Assembly (NCBI RefSeq): GCF_902859875.1
Contig: NZ_CADIKF010000025.1
Span: 39,328 to 103,327, forward strand
Direction: 5' to 3'
DNA from: Paraburkholderia solisilvae
Lineage (GTDB): Bacteria; Pseudomonadota; Gammaproteobacteria; Burkholderiales; Burkholderiaceae
Length of the DNA stretch: 64,000 nucleotides
Under the pieces are notes generated by a model, which was given only the letters and a program-made list of their open reading frames with translations, was not told the origin of the DNA and did not search any database. Each line of letters opens with the position of its first letter. Position 1 is the first letter of the stretch. Made by a program: the position numbers and the translations under genes. This document shows positions 34,842 to 43,576 of the stretch, in pieces.

Positions 34842-36032
34842 ATGGAACGTCAACTACTTGTGCTCGCGCTCGGCATGTTCGCGATGGGTACCGACAACTT
34901 CGTTGTCGCAGGCATTCTTCCTGGCGTCGCCGGGTCCCTCCACACCTCCGTCAGCCTCGCAGGGCAGATGGTCACGCTCTATGCATTGACCTATGCCGTC
35001 ATGGCGCCGGTTATGGCTGCGATGATGGGCACATGGCCGCGCAAGGTCGTCCTTGTTGTCGCGCTGGCCTTCTTTGTCGCCGGCAATGTGATGAGCGCCT
35101 CTGCGAACGATATCTACACCGTACTGTTTAGCCGGGTGCTTGCCGGGTTCGGCGCGGCGCTGTTTTCCCCTACCGCTTTAGGTGTGGCCTCATCGATTGC
35201 AACGCCCGGAAAGAGAGGGCGCGCGCTCGCGACCGTCACGGCCGGTCTCACCGCGGCCACGGCACTGGGGTCTCCAATCGGCACCGTGATAGGCGGATTG
35301 GGAAGCTGGAGGACTACGCTCTGGTTTGTGGCCTTGCTGGGACTCGCCGCCATGATCGGTGTGGGCACGATGATGAACACGATTCCCCGTGCCACCCCGG
35401 TGTCGCTTCGCGACAGGCTCACGCCGCTTGGCAACGTCAGTATCTCGCTGACCCTGCTCACCTCGCTATTTGCGTTTGGCGGCTTCCTGATGGTCTATAC
35501 GTATGCCGGTCTCGTGCTGGACCGCGTGACCGGAGGCGACGGACGCGTTCTTGCCGGCATGCTGCTTTTTTGGGGTGTCGCGGGAACCGTCGGCAATCTG
35601 TTGTGCGGTTGGCTCGTCGATCGCTTTTCGAGCCGGCACATTGTCGCTGTTGGCCTGATTCTAGCCATTCTTAATTTCTGTGCACTACCGTGGTTATCGA
35701 CCCATCCGGTCACGTCCGCCATCTCACTGGTGATCTGGGGCATATGCGGATGGGGACTGATTGTGCCGCAACAACACAGACTGGTTGAAATCGCCCCAAG
35801 CGCCGCGCCTCTCGTACTCGCGCTCAACAATACCGCCACCTATGGCGGGCTGGCCTGCTCCGCGGTGCTGGGCGGACTCGCGCTCCTCTGGATCGATCCG
35901 CACTATCTCAGCATCGCGGGAGCCGGTCTTATTGTCGTCGCATTGGCGTTTTCCCAGGCGGCATCCCGCTACGCGCACAAGCCAAACCGCCGGGCGGCGA
36001 ATCAACGCACGGCAGCCGCTTCGCGACCGTGA
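34842..36032 (+). CDS. MFS transporter (arabinose-efflux / drug-efflux type)
   Basis: A 396-residue protein with about 12 transmembrane helices. The first helix ALGMFAMGTDNFVVAGILPG is typical of the AraJ/YdhP/NepI-like (DHA1) exporters. A GxxxDRFSSR-like loop (GWLVDRFSSRHI) sits between the halves near residue 260. It exports small organic molecules by proton antiport. The neighbouring oxygenase, methyltransferase and hydrolase suggest it may export a metabolite or toxic compound. AAGGAA is 6 bases before the ATG. Confidence 0.88.
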   Translation: MERQLLVLALGMFAMGTDNFVVAGILPGVAGSLHTSVSLAGQMVTLYALTYAVMAPVMAAMMGTWPRKVVLVVALAFFVAGNVMSASANDIYTVLFSRVLAGFGAALFSPTALGVASSIATPGKRGRALATVTAGLTAATALGSPIGTVIGGLGSWRTTLWFVALLGLAAMIGVGTMMNTIPRATPVSLRDRLTPLGNVSISLTLLTSLFAFGGFLMVYTYAGLVLDRVTGGDGRVLAGMLLFWGVAGTVGNLLCGWLVDRFSSRHIVAVGLILAILNFCALPWLSTHPVTSAISLVIWGICGWGLIVPQQHRLVEIAPSAAPLVLALNNTATYGGLACSAVLGGLALLWIDPHYLSIAGAGLIVVALAFSQAASRYAHKPNRRAANQRTAAASRP

Positions 36033-36138
36033 CTGGAAAAGTACAACGACGCATCGAGTGCATGCTGACGCGTAGCCGGACGCGAGGCCAGCCATTCCGC
36101 AAGTCAAACGGCAAGCACACGAATGCTTTATCGATAGC

Positions 36139-36570
36139 ATGATCTCGTTCATGAACATCAACCTTCCCCATGTTCTTGCTGAAGTTTCCGCCGCCTTCTC
36201 CGCCTACGAGCGGGCGCTAGCGGACAACGACACTTTTCTGCTCAACGCTTTAGTCTGGGAAAGCCCCCAGACGGTTCGTTACCGTCTGGACGACATGCAG
36301 CACGGCAGCGAGAAAGTCCGCGAATTTCACGCGAGCCGACATTCGGCCGGCACCCGAATCATAGCGACATGCACGACCATCACAACATTCGGCTTCGACT
36401 ATGCGACGGTGAACATGGAGTTCGTCATCGACCATGCCGAGCTTCATGGACGTAAGACCGCGGTCTGGGCGCGTGTCGGTCCCGACTCGCAACCGGAAGC
36501 GGGTTTGCATCGAGGCTGGAGGATCGTCGCGCTCCATGAGAGCGCTATTTCCCGTCGCGAGACTCCTTGA
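36139..36570 (+). CDS. AtzH-like / HpxZ-like protein (DUF3225, NTF2 fold)
   Basis: A 143-residue protein resembling AtzH/HpxZ: INLPHVLAEVSAAFSAYERALADND, SPQTVRYRLDD, a TRIIATCTTITTFGFDYATVNMEF strand and a WRIVALHES end. Members are associated with amidohydrolase pathways (oxalurate, cyanuric acid) and have an NTF2-like fold; their biochemical role is not settled. No amidohydrolase partner is adjacent here. An internal ATG at 36151 is an alternative start; neither has a good ribosome binding site. Confidence 0.75.
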   Translation: MISFMNINLPHVLAEVSAAFSAYERALADNDTFLLNALVWESPQTVRYRLDDMQHGSEKVREFHASRHSAGTRIIATCTTITTFGFDYATVNMEFVIDHAELHGRKTAVWARVGPDSQPEAGLHRGWRIVALHESAISRRETP

Positions 36571-36914
36571 ACTGCGATCGCCTGCCTATAAAACGTCCAG
36601 GCAAAAACCGCTTCACGATGGCTGGATTCCGCCGCCTGATAAACACGCGCCTCTTCACGCATATCGCTCTTGATGGACAATCAATCAGGATAACGACTTT
36701 AACAAGTCATACCGATCCGGATGCTTCCGGCTGCCTGATTCAGTGCGAAAGAACTTTGCTTATTTACGTAATATCGCATCGCCTTCTCCGTGGAATAATC
36801 GCGCCTTCCGCGCGTTTCACTTAGTGTGTACAACGATCGAATCTCTTTGTCGACACCCTTAACCGATATCAAGAGATGGCGTACTACACAGCTCTAAAAA
36901 ACAGGAGAAGGTTT
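36571..36914. promoter_or_regulatory. A/T-rich intergenic region upstream of the FAD oxygenase
   Basis: About 345 bases, the most A/T-rich part of the window (especially 36690-36900). No gene is supported. The promoter for the oxygenase is expected here; TTTACGTAATATCGC near 36763 is A/T-rich but boxes cannot be assigned. Confidence 0.4.
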
Positions 36915-38294
36915 ATGCATATCGGAAAACGCGCGATAGTGATCGGCGCAGGAATCGGTGGACTATCCGCTGCCCGGTCGCTAGTCGGCAGCTTCGAGGA
37001 GATTCTTGTATTTGAACGAGAGGTACTCACGAATGTCATCGCACCGCGCGCCGGGATTCCACAAGGCCGGCATCCGCATTCGCTCTTGCCGGGTGGCACC
37101 CAGGCGCTGAGTGAACTGTTTGACAATTTTCCGATGAAGCTCCGCAATGCGGGCGCAAAGGTAACGGATTACGCAAAGAGAATGCGCTTCGAGTTTCCAG
37201 GGCAACGCGCACTGCCCGAGCGCGAAGTGGGGATAGACATCCACATCTGCACGCGGCCGCTTGTCGAATCCGTTGTGCGTCGCTGCGTCGAGCGTTACGA
37301 GGACATCGTCATTCTCGATGGGCGGCGTGTCACCGAACTTCTATCGTCCGCGGACCACCTCGCGGTTGACGGTGTGCGCTGCGAGACGCGCAACGGCACT
37401 GTCGAAACTTTTGCGGCGGATCTGGTAGTCGACGCATCCAGCCGTGGCGAATTGACGCTCGAATTCCTGAAGCGCAGCGGCCGGTCGCAACCGCGCGAAA
37501 CCACCATTGGCGTCGACTACAACTACGCGACGTCGATCGTCGAGTTCCCTGACGGGCCGCCCGACGAGTTGACCATATTGACCTTCCCGAATGCGCCCAC
37601 CAGCACCCGGATGGGCGTACTCGTCAAACGTGAAGACGATCGCTTTTTTGTGACCCTGTGCGGCCGGGGCGTCGACTCACCGCCCAACGAATGGGAAGCA
37701 TTCGTCGAGTTCGCGTCGACGCTGCCGACCGATTCGCTCTACCGCGCACTCAGGCAAGCGAAATTGCACGGAAAAATAGTGCAATTCGCCTTTCAGGAAA
37801 GCCGGCGGCGGCATCTCGACGAGGTTGAAAAATGGCCGCGCGGCCTGATTGCCGTGGCCGATGCGGTCTGCCGTTTCAATCCCGTGCATGCGCAAGGTAT
37901 GACGGTAGCGGCAAAGGAAGCCGTTATTCTGAACGACCTGCTGGCCGCCCGTTGGGGCTGCGCCGATCCGCTCGCAGGATTGATGGAAGAGTGGATGTTC
38001 AGGATCAACCCGTTGATCGACAACGTATGGGGACTCGCCGCACTGCCCGACCTCGCGTTCCCCGATGCGCGAGGTCAGCGTCCGCCGGACCTGGATGAGG
38101 CGCTGGAATACCAGCGGCAACTTATCGAAGCAGCAGTGCTGGACCACGGTATCCATTCATTGTTTCTCGAGGTGATCGGGTTGATCACGCCCGCCGACGC
38201 GCTTCGAACGCCGGAGGTGGTCGACAGGGTCCGGCGTCTGACCGGCAAGTCGGGCGCGCCGGGTAAGACCGCCCCCAACCACTTGCTGATCTGA
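36915..38294 (+). CDS. FAD-dependent oxidoreductase / monooxygenase
   Basis: A 459-residue flavoprotein with the Rossmann FAD motif AIVIGAGIGGLSAARSL near residue 6, a VVDASSRG segment near 175 and the second FAD motif GLIAVADAVCRFNPVHAQGM near 315. The pattern is that of group A aromatic-hydroxylase-like and related tailoring oxygenases. PHSLLPGG near residue 55 resembles natural-product oxygenases. The substrate is unknown. The ATG at 36915 has AGGAGAAGG 4 bases upstream, better than the ATG at 36876. Confidence 0.85.
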   Translation: MHIGKRAIVIGAGIGGLSAARSLVGSFEEILVFEREVLTNVIAPRAGIPQGRHPHSLLPGGTQALSELFDNFPMKLRNAGAKVTDYAKRMRFEFPGQRALPEREVGIDIHICTRPLVESVVRRCVERYEDIVILDGRRVTELLSSADHLAVDGVRCETRNGTVETFAADLVVDASSRGELTLEFLKRSGRSQPRETTIGVDYNYATSIVEFPDGPPDELTILTFPNAPTSTRMGVLVKREDDRFFVTLCGRGVDSPPNEWEAFVEFASTLPTDSLYRALRQAKLHGKIVQFAFQESRRRHLDEVEKWPRGLIAVADAVCRFNPVHAQGMTVAAKEAVILNDLLAARWGCADPLAGLMEEWMFRINPLIDNVWGLAALPDLAFPDARGQRPPDLDEALEYQRQLIEAAVLDHGIHSLFLEVIGLITPADALRTPEVVDRVRRLTGKSGAPGKTAPNHLLI

Positions 38295-38571
38295 TCGGTA
38301 TGCCGTCGACGAGGCGGCATGCCGCTATTGCGTCATCAACCCTCGCCTGTTTTAACGGATCCTGCGTCCGTCAACGCAAGCAGGATCCACGCAACGCCGC
38401 CAGGAATTCGAAACGACGCAAAGTGAATTGCGTCGCTGTCATCGCCAGAGATGTTGGACAAGGTAAGGAATTGCTGCGGCATGTGGACGCGTTCGATAAG
38501 CACAACCCAGAAAGAACAAGGCGCAATGTCATATAAACGAACCATTCTGGACCGCCATTCGGGAGAGGCCG

Positions 38572-39606
38572 ATGCATAGAATCGGCCTCGTCGTCTTCCC
38601 CAATTTCAATCTGATGGGATTCGCGGCGATCACAGCGTTCGAACTCGTCAATCTCGTGCTCGGCGAACCGGCTTACACCGCGACGGTCCTGTCCGAGACG
38701 GGTGGCATGGTGATGTCGTCCGCGGGCGTGCGCGTGGAGTCGCAGCCCTTCGGAGAGGACGTCTTTGACACCGTCATGTTCGCTTCCGGCGCGGAAAACG
38801 ACGCGTCTTCGCCCGCGCTCGACGCCTTCGTCAAACGCTCGATGCGGACCGCGAGGCGGGTTGCCGCGCCGTGCTCGGGCGCATTTGTGCTGGCCCGCGC
38901 GGGCGTCCTCGACGGCCGGCGCGCCACGACTCACTGGCGGTATGCACGCGACCTGCAACGCCGGTTTCCGAAGGTGAGCGTCGAAGAAGATCAGATCTAC
39001 ATCGTGGACGGTTCCGTGTGGACGTCCGCAGGGATGCTGGCCACGGTCGACATGGTGCTTGCCATGATCGAGAAAGATTGCGGCCGTGACGTTTCGCGCA
39101 TGGTCGCGCGCAAACTCGTGGTGTACCACCAGCGCTCGGGCGGTCAATCGCAGTTTTCCGCGCTGCTTGAGCTGGAGCCGAAATCCGACCGGATCCAGAA
39201 GGCCGTCGACTACGCCAATGCGAATCTGCGCAACGGCCTGTCGGTCGAGGAACTCGCGGAGGTCGCGCATCTCAGCCCACGCCAGTTCAGCCGGGCCTTT
39301 AGCGCCGAGACAGGTTATCCCCCCGCCAAGGCTGTGGAGCGTCTGCGGATTGAAGCGGCTCGCCTGATGCTCGAGCAAGGCAGGCACTCAATGGATGTGA
39401 TTGCAGAGCAGGTCGGCTTTCTCAACCGGGACCGGATGCGACGCAGCTTCCTGCGTGTTCTGGGTCAAACGCCGCAGGACATCAGGCGCTCGGGCAGAGC
39501 GTCGCGAACTTCACTAGCGAATGCGGCGGCCGGGGCGCCCGCCCGCCCTTTCCGGCTCACGGCCGACGACATCGATCGAACCAGCAACGGCACCGACGAC
39601 GGATGA
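38572..39606 (+). CDS. GlxA family transcriptional regulator (DJ-1/PfpI plus AraC HTH)
   Basis: A 344-residue protein. The N-terminal DJ-1/PfpI-like domain (about 1-185) contains the VAAPCSGAFVLARAGVLDGRRATTHW block with the conserved Cys. The C-terminal AraC-type double HTH (about 215-310) has LSPRQFSRAFSAETGYPPAKAVERLRIEAARLML and VGFLNRDRMRRSFLRVLGQTPQDIR. Such regulators activate catabolic genes. Targets may be the adjacent oxygenase region. GGGAGAGG precedes the ATG closely. Confidence 0.9.
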   Translation: MHRIGLVVFPNFNLMGFAAITAFELVNLVLGEPAYTATVLSETGGMVMSSAGVRVESQPFGEDVFDTVMFASGAENDASSPALDAFVKRSMRTARRVAAPCSGAFVLARAGVLDGRRATTHWRYARDLQRRFPKVSVEEDQIYIVDGSVWTSAGMLATVDMVLAMIEKDCGRDVSRMVARKLVVYHQRSGGQSQFSALLELEPKSDRIQKAVDYANANLRNGLSVEELAEVAHLSPRQFSRAFSAETGYPPAKAVERLRIEAARLMLEQGRHSMDVIAEQVGFLNRDRMRRSFLRVLGQTPQDIRRSGRASRTSLANAAAGAPARPFRLTADDIDRTSNGTDDG

Positions 39607-39675
39607 CCGACAACGGGCCGCACGCTGAACTTTCCCGCAATCCGCAATCTGCCGCACGGCGGCACCTGCCTGTCT

Positions 39676-40671
39676 TCAGCTCGCCAATACGCAGTTATCC
39701 AGCCCGGACTTGAAGAGTTCAACCGGCAACTGCTTGCCGATAAACACGATCTTCGTTTCCGGCACTTCATTTGCCGACCAGGGCTTGCCGAGGTCGGAAC
39801 CGAAGATCATATGCACGCCCTGGAACACCGAACGCCGCTCCACCCCGGCGATGTGCAGCACACCCTTGTAGCGCAGCATCGACGCGCCGTAGATCGCAAC
39901 CGTCGCGCTGAAGAAATCTTCAAGCCGGTCGCGATCGAACGGTTTCGTATTGCGGTAGACGAACGACGTCACGTCGTCGTCATGTTCATGCGACACGTCG
40001 TCGAGGAAATCCGGTTCAATTTCGACAATCGCGTCAAGATTGAAGCTGCGAATGTCGAGCAGCTGCGTGAGGTCGGTTTCGCCGAAATGCGCCGGCTTGA
40101 TCGGCGCGCGCGGATTCATCTGCCGCAAGCGCCGCATCAGTTGCTCAGCGCGCGCCTCGCCGGCCAGATCGACCTTTGACACCAGAATCCGGTCCGCAAA
40201 CCCGACCTGCTCCTGCGCTTCGTGATGTTCGTCCAGCTGGTCGCCGCCATGGCAGGCGTCGACCACCGTCACGATCGCATCGAGGATGTAATTGTCCTGC
40301 ACCGCGTCGTCGACAAAAAAGGTTTGCGCGACGGGTGCCGGGTCGGCCAGCCCGGTCGTCTCGATGATGACCCGGTCGAATGTCAATTCACCCGCGTCCC
40401 GCCGTTGCGCGAGCGTCGACAGAATGCGCACGAGATCGCCGCGCACCGTGCAGCAGATGCACCCATTGTTCATCTCGATGATCTGCTCGTTGCCGTCCTG
40501 AACCAGCAGCTCGTTATCGATGCCCGTTTCGCCGAACTCGTTTTCGATGACGGCGATCCGGGCGCCATGCTGTTCACCCAGGATGCGGTTCAGGAGCGTC
40601 GTTTTTCCTGCCCCCAGAAAACCGGTCAGGATGGTAGTCGGAATGCGTGTCGGCTCGGCGGGATTGGACAT
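39676..40671 (-). CDS. COG0523 family GTPase (CobW/ZigA-like metallochaperone)
   Basis: A 331-residue G3E GTPase. Walker A GFLGAGKTTLLN is near residue 13, the zinc-binding CxCC motif in NNGCICCTVRGDL near 71, a switch ETTGLADPAP near 103 and guanine-recognition SKVDL near 165. A CobW C-terminal domain runs from about 240. These proteins insert or buffer zinc (ZigA/YeiR type) or serve cobalamin synthesis (CobW). The near-perfect Zur palindrome upstream supports zinc regulation. The start at 40671 is taken by family similarity; the frame extends 35 codons further. Confidence 0.88.
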   Translation of the reverse strand: MSNPAEPTRIPTTILTGFLGAGKTTLLNRILGEQHGARIAVIENEFGETGIDNELLVQDGNEQIIEMNNGCICCTVRGDLVRILSTLAQRRDAGELTFDRVIIETTGLADPAPVAQTFFVDDAVQDNYILDAIVTVVDACHGGDQLDEHHEAQEQVGFADRILVSKVDLAGEARAEQLMRRLRQMNPRAPIKPAHFGETDLTQLLDIRSFNLDAIVEIEPDFLDDVSHEHDDDVTSFVYRNTKPFDRDRLEDFFSATVAIYGASMLRYKGVLHIAGVERRSVFQGVHMIFGSDLGKPWSANEVPETKIVFIGKQLPVELFKSGLDNCVLAS

Positions 40672-40787
40672 GGGGCGTGTTCTGGCAAACAGAAACGTTC
40701 GACTGCAAGAAACCTGCATGGGGTGCAGGCGGCGTTGCGCAGTGAACCACAGCACTGAATCACAGCACTGAGCCACACCGCGCGATT

Positions 40788-40800
40788 GTTATAATATATC
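40788..40800. promoter_or_regulatory. Zur-type palindrome
   Basis: GTTATAATATATC differs at one position from the palindrome GTTATA-N-TATAAC that Zur binds in proteobacteria. It lies 117 bases before the GTPase start and also contains TATAAT in plus orientation (40790-40795), which could be the -10 box of the riboswitch transcript. Binding is inferred, not shown. Confidence 0.6.
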
Positions 40801-40839
40801 ATTTACAAAGCACGTCAATTCTTGCAGGCCGCTGTCGGA

Positions 40840-41012
40840 AGCGACAGGTCGGTCGCGTCACGTCGCCGTGCATCCCGATCCTCGCAACGCATGTACAATC
40901 GCGCTGCAAAATCCGGAAGCTGGTGCAAATCCAGCGCGGTCGCGCCACTGTGATCGGTTCGTCGATGCGTCGATGTTGTCGTTGCTTCGTTACCGAAAGT
41001 CAGACCTGGGCT
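40840..41012 (+). ncRNA. Cobalamin riboswitch
   Basis: The conserved core GGAAGCTGGTGCAAATCC, then CGCGCCACTGTGAT (40915-40954), and the closing element AAGTCAGACCTG (40997-41008) match the AdoCbl riboswitch pattern. CAGGTC at 40845-40850 can pair with GACCTG at 41003-41008 as the closing P1 stem. It lies ahead of the TonB receptor and ABC genes and should lower their expression when B12 is plentiful. Exact ends are approximate. Confidence 0.88.
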
Positions 41013-41066
41013 TTGCTTTCTTCCATTTATTTCTTTCTGGGGCGCGCAACCCCTGGAGACCGCGAT

Positions 41067-41159
41067 ATGACTGAACCCGTCAGCACCCGGCACGCATTGC
41101 CCACCCTGCGCCGGCTTTTCCATTCGATCCGCCATCGCACACTTGCGCTGAGTTCATAG
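41067..41159 (+). CDS. Possible 30-residue leader peptide between riboswitch and receptor gene
   Basis: An ATG-to-TAG frame of 30 codons (MTEPVSTRHALPTLRRLF..., Arg/His/Leu-rich) with GGAG 8 bases upstream. It lies after the riboswitch and 175 bases before the receptor start. It has no family. It may be translated as part of the control mechanism or be fortuitous. Confidence 0.3.
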   Translation: MTEPVSTRHALPTLRRLFHSIRHRTLALSS

Positions 41160-41334
41160 CGGCGCTCGTCTGCCGTTCACGCGCCACACGCCAGACGCCC
41201 CCCGCCATTACCGGACGCACGACATGCCCAGACCGGGTCGGCCCTCGCCAACCCGGGTGGATTCGTTCGTCCCGCGCGAGCAGCACCGCGATATCGCGGA
41301 TGAACCCAACCCACCACACGCATCACACCAGAGA

Positions 41335-43551
41335 ATGGACCTATCCCCTTCGCTCGCATCTGCCGGGCGACACGCGGCACGCCGCCTGTTACACGGCGGT
41401 GCGCTTGCCTGTGCATGGCTGATTCACGCGACGCCGGCGATCGCCGATGACGTGGCGCCGCCCGATCAGCAAAGCGGTCAGCCGGCCGCGACGGACAATC
41501 ACACGTTGCCGGCCGTGCAGGTTCAGAGCACGGCGCCCGCCGCATCGGACACGCCCAACCTCGGCACGCCGATCCAGACCGGCAGCCGGCTCGGTCTGTC
41601 GAGTCTCGATACGCCGGCGAGCGTCGAAACAATCAATAGCGAACAGATCGACGAACGGGGCGACAGGAGCGTGACGCAGGCAGTGACGCGCGCCACCGGT
41701 TTTGTGACGGATGCCGCACCGGGCAACGGCGGCACGTCGGTCTCCGTGCGCGGCTTCAGCGGACCGGAGTCGATCACGACGCTGTACGACGGCGTGCGCA
41801 TGTTTCCGGGCGCCGGCACCGTGACGTTTCCGTTCGATACCTGGTCGGTCGATCGCATCGAAGTGCTGCGTGGCCCCGCATCGGTGCTGTACGGCGAAGG
41901 CGGGATCGGCGGCGTGATCAACGTCGTGCCGAAAGAGCCGCAGCGCGACTACGCGACGACCATCCAGCTTGGCGCGGGCTCGTACGGAGAGAAACGCGTC
42001 GCGCTCGATACGACCGGCGCGCTCGGGCCGATGCTGTCCTACCGCTTCTACGTCAGCGACGACCGCTCGAACGGCTGGGTGCCGCGCGGCAATTCGCATA
42101 CGACTGCGCTAGGCGGATCGCTGCGCCTCGACGTCGATCCCACGCTGTCCTTCACGCTCGACTACGACTATGGCCGGCAGGAGCCGGCGCGCTACTTCGG
42201 CGTACCGGTCGAGAACGGACAGCTGAATCCGGCGCTGCGTTTCCAGAACTACAACGTCGCGAACGCGTCGATCGCCTATTACGATCAGTGGACGCGACTG
42301 AATACGACATGGCGTGCGGCGCCCGGCATCACCTTGCACAATCAGCTGTACTACCTGCTGACCAACCGCCATTGGCACGATAGCGAAAGCTACTCGCTGC
42401 TGCCCGACGGCAATGTGCTGCGCAGCGACTACATCGAGATCCTGCACCACGAAAAGCAGATCGGCGACACGCTCGATGCGACCTTCGACGGCCATCTGCT
42501 TGGGCATCAGAACCGCGTCGTCGTCGGCGCCGACTTCAACGTGATCTCGTTTCTCGATACCAGCAATTCGCCATTCGACGGCTCGTCGATCGTGCCGGCG
42601 TTCAACTTCGATCCGGGTGTGTTCATGAGCCCGGACCCGACGGTGCCGGCGTTCCGCACCATCACGCATCAGGCGTCGCTGTTCGCCGAAGACCGGCTCG
42701 AACTGACCGACAGGCTCGCGTGGGTCAGCGGACTGCGCTACGACCATATCGATTTTCATCGGGACACGTTCGCCACCGCGACCACCGCTGCGTCGTCGTT
42801 CGACAAGACGTTTGCGCATACCGGCTGGCGCACCGGCCTCGTGTTTTCGCTTACGCCGGATCTGTCGATCTACGCGCAGTACACGACCGGCACCGATGGC
42901 GTCGGCTCGCTGATTACGCTGTCGCAGTCCGAGAGCGCGTTTACGCTGTCGACCGGACAACAATGGGAAGCGGGCATCAAGCAGCAGGTGCTGGGCGGCC
43001 GCGGTTCATGGACACTGGCGTTCTACCAGATCGTCAAACGCGACCTGCTCACCACCGATCCTCTGAATCCGGATCTGAGCGAGCAGGTCGGCAAGCAGTC
43101 GTCGCGCGGCGTCGAGTGGTCCGGCGCACTGCAACTCGGCGGCGGCTGGTCGATCAACGCGAATGCCGCGCTGCTGCGCGCACGGTATGACAACTTCAGC
43201 GAAGAGGAAAACGGGCAAAGCGTATCGCGTGCGGGAAACGTGCCGTTCAACATTCCGGAGCAGACCGCGAACGCATGGCTCGAATGGGCATTTGCGCCGG
43301 GCTGGAAGGCGGGCGCCGGCGTGCAATACGTCGGGCGGCGTTTCGGCGACAACGCGAATACCGTGCCGATTCCGTCGTATACGTTGTTCGATGCGTCCGC
43401 GTCGTGGCGGGTGACGCGCAATCTCACGCTAGCGTTATATCTGCGCAATCTGACCAACCGCGTGTATGCGGTCACAACGCAAAACGACGGCACCGAGTGG
43501 CTGCTTGGAGCGCCGCGTTCGGGCTGGGTCACCGCGACGATCAATTTCTAA
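41335..43551 (+). CDS. TonB-dependent outer-membrane receptor, probable corrinoid receptor
   Basis: A 738-residue protein with a signal peptide (about 1-37, ending AIADD). A plug domain holds DTPASVETINSEQIDERG and VDRIEVLRGPASVLYGEGGIGGVIN near residue 170, and a 22-strand-type barrel ends in an aromatic residue (VTATINF). It sits behind a cobalamin riboswitch and ahead of an ABC uptake system, so the likely ligand is cobalamin or another corrinoid; its sequence alone would also fit a siderophore receptor. The ATG at 41335 gives a normal signal peptide; the upstream ATG at 41224 would not. Confidence 0.88.
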   Translation: MDLSPSLASAGRHAARRLLHGGALACAWLIHATPAIADDVAPPDQQSGQPAATDNHTLPAVQVQSTAPAASDTPNLGTPIQTGSRLGLSSLDTPASVETINSEQIDERGDRSVTQAVTRATGFVTDAAPGNGGTSVSVRGFSGPESITTLYDGVRMFPGAGTVTFPFDTWSVDRIEVLRGPASVLYGEGGIGGVINVVPKEPQRDYATTIQLGAGSYGEKRVALDTTGALGPMLSYRFYVSDDRSNGWVPRGNSHTTALGGSLRLDVDPTLSFTLDYDYGRQEPARYFGVPVENGQLNPALRFQNYNVANASIAYYDQWTRLNTTWRAAPGITLHNQLYYLLTNRHWHDSESYSLLPDGNVLRSDYIEILHHEKQIGDTLDATFDGHLLGHQNRVVVGADFNVISFLDTSNSPFDGSSIVPAFNFDPGVFMSPDPTVPAFRTITHQASLFAEDRLELTDRLAWVSGLRYDHIDFHRDTFATATTAASSFDKTFAHTGWRTGLVFSLTPDLSIYAQYTTGTDGVGSLITLSQSESAFTLSTGQQWEAGIKQQVLGGRGSWTLAFYQIVKRDLLTTDPLNPDLSEQVGKQSSRGVEWSGALQLGGGWSINANAALLRARYDNFSEEENGQSVSRAGNVPFNIPEQTANAWLEWAFAPGWKAGAGVQYVGRRFGDNANTVPIPSYTLFDASASWRVTRNLTLALYLRNLTNRVYAVTTQNDGTEWLLGAPRSGWVTATINF

Positions 43552-43576
43552 ACATCTTCATCCACGGAGCCGCCTC

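Noticed and set aside
40749..40772. CACAGCACTGA repeated twice upstream of the Zur palindrome
   Set aside because: Only two copies and no symmetry; could be chance, so not proposed as a binding site.
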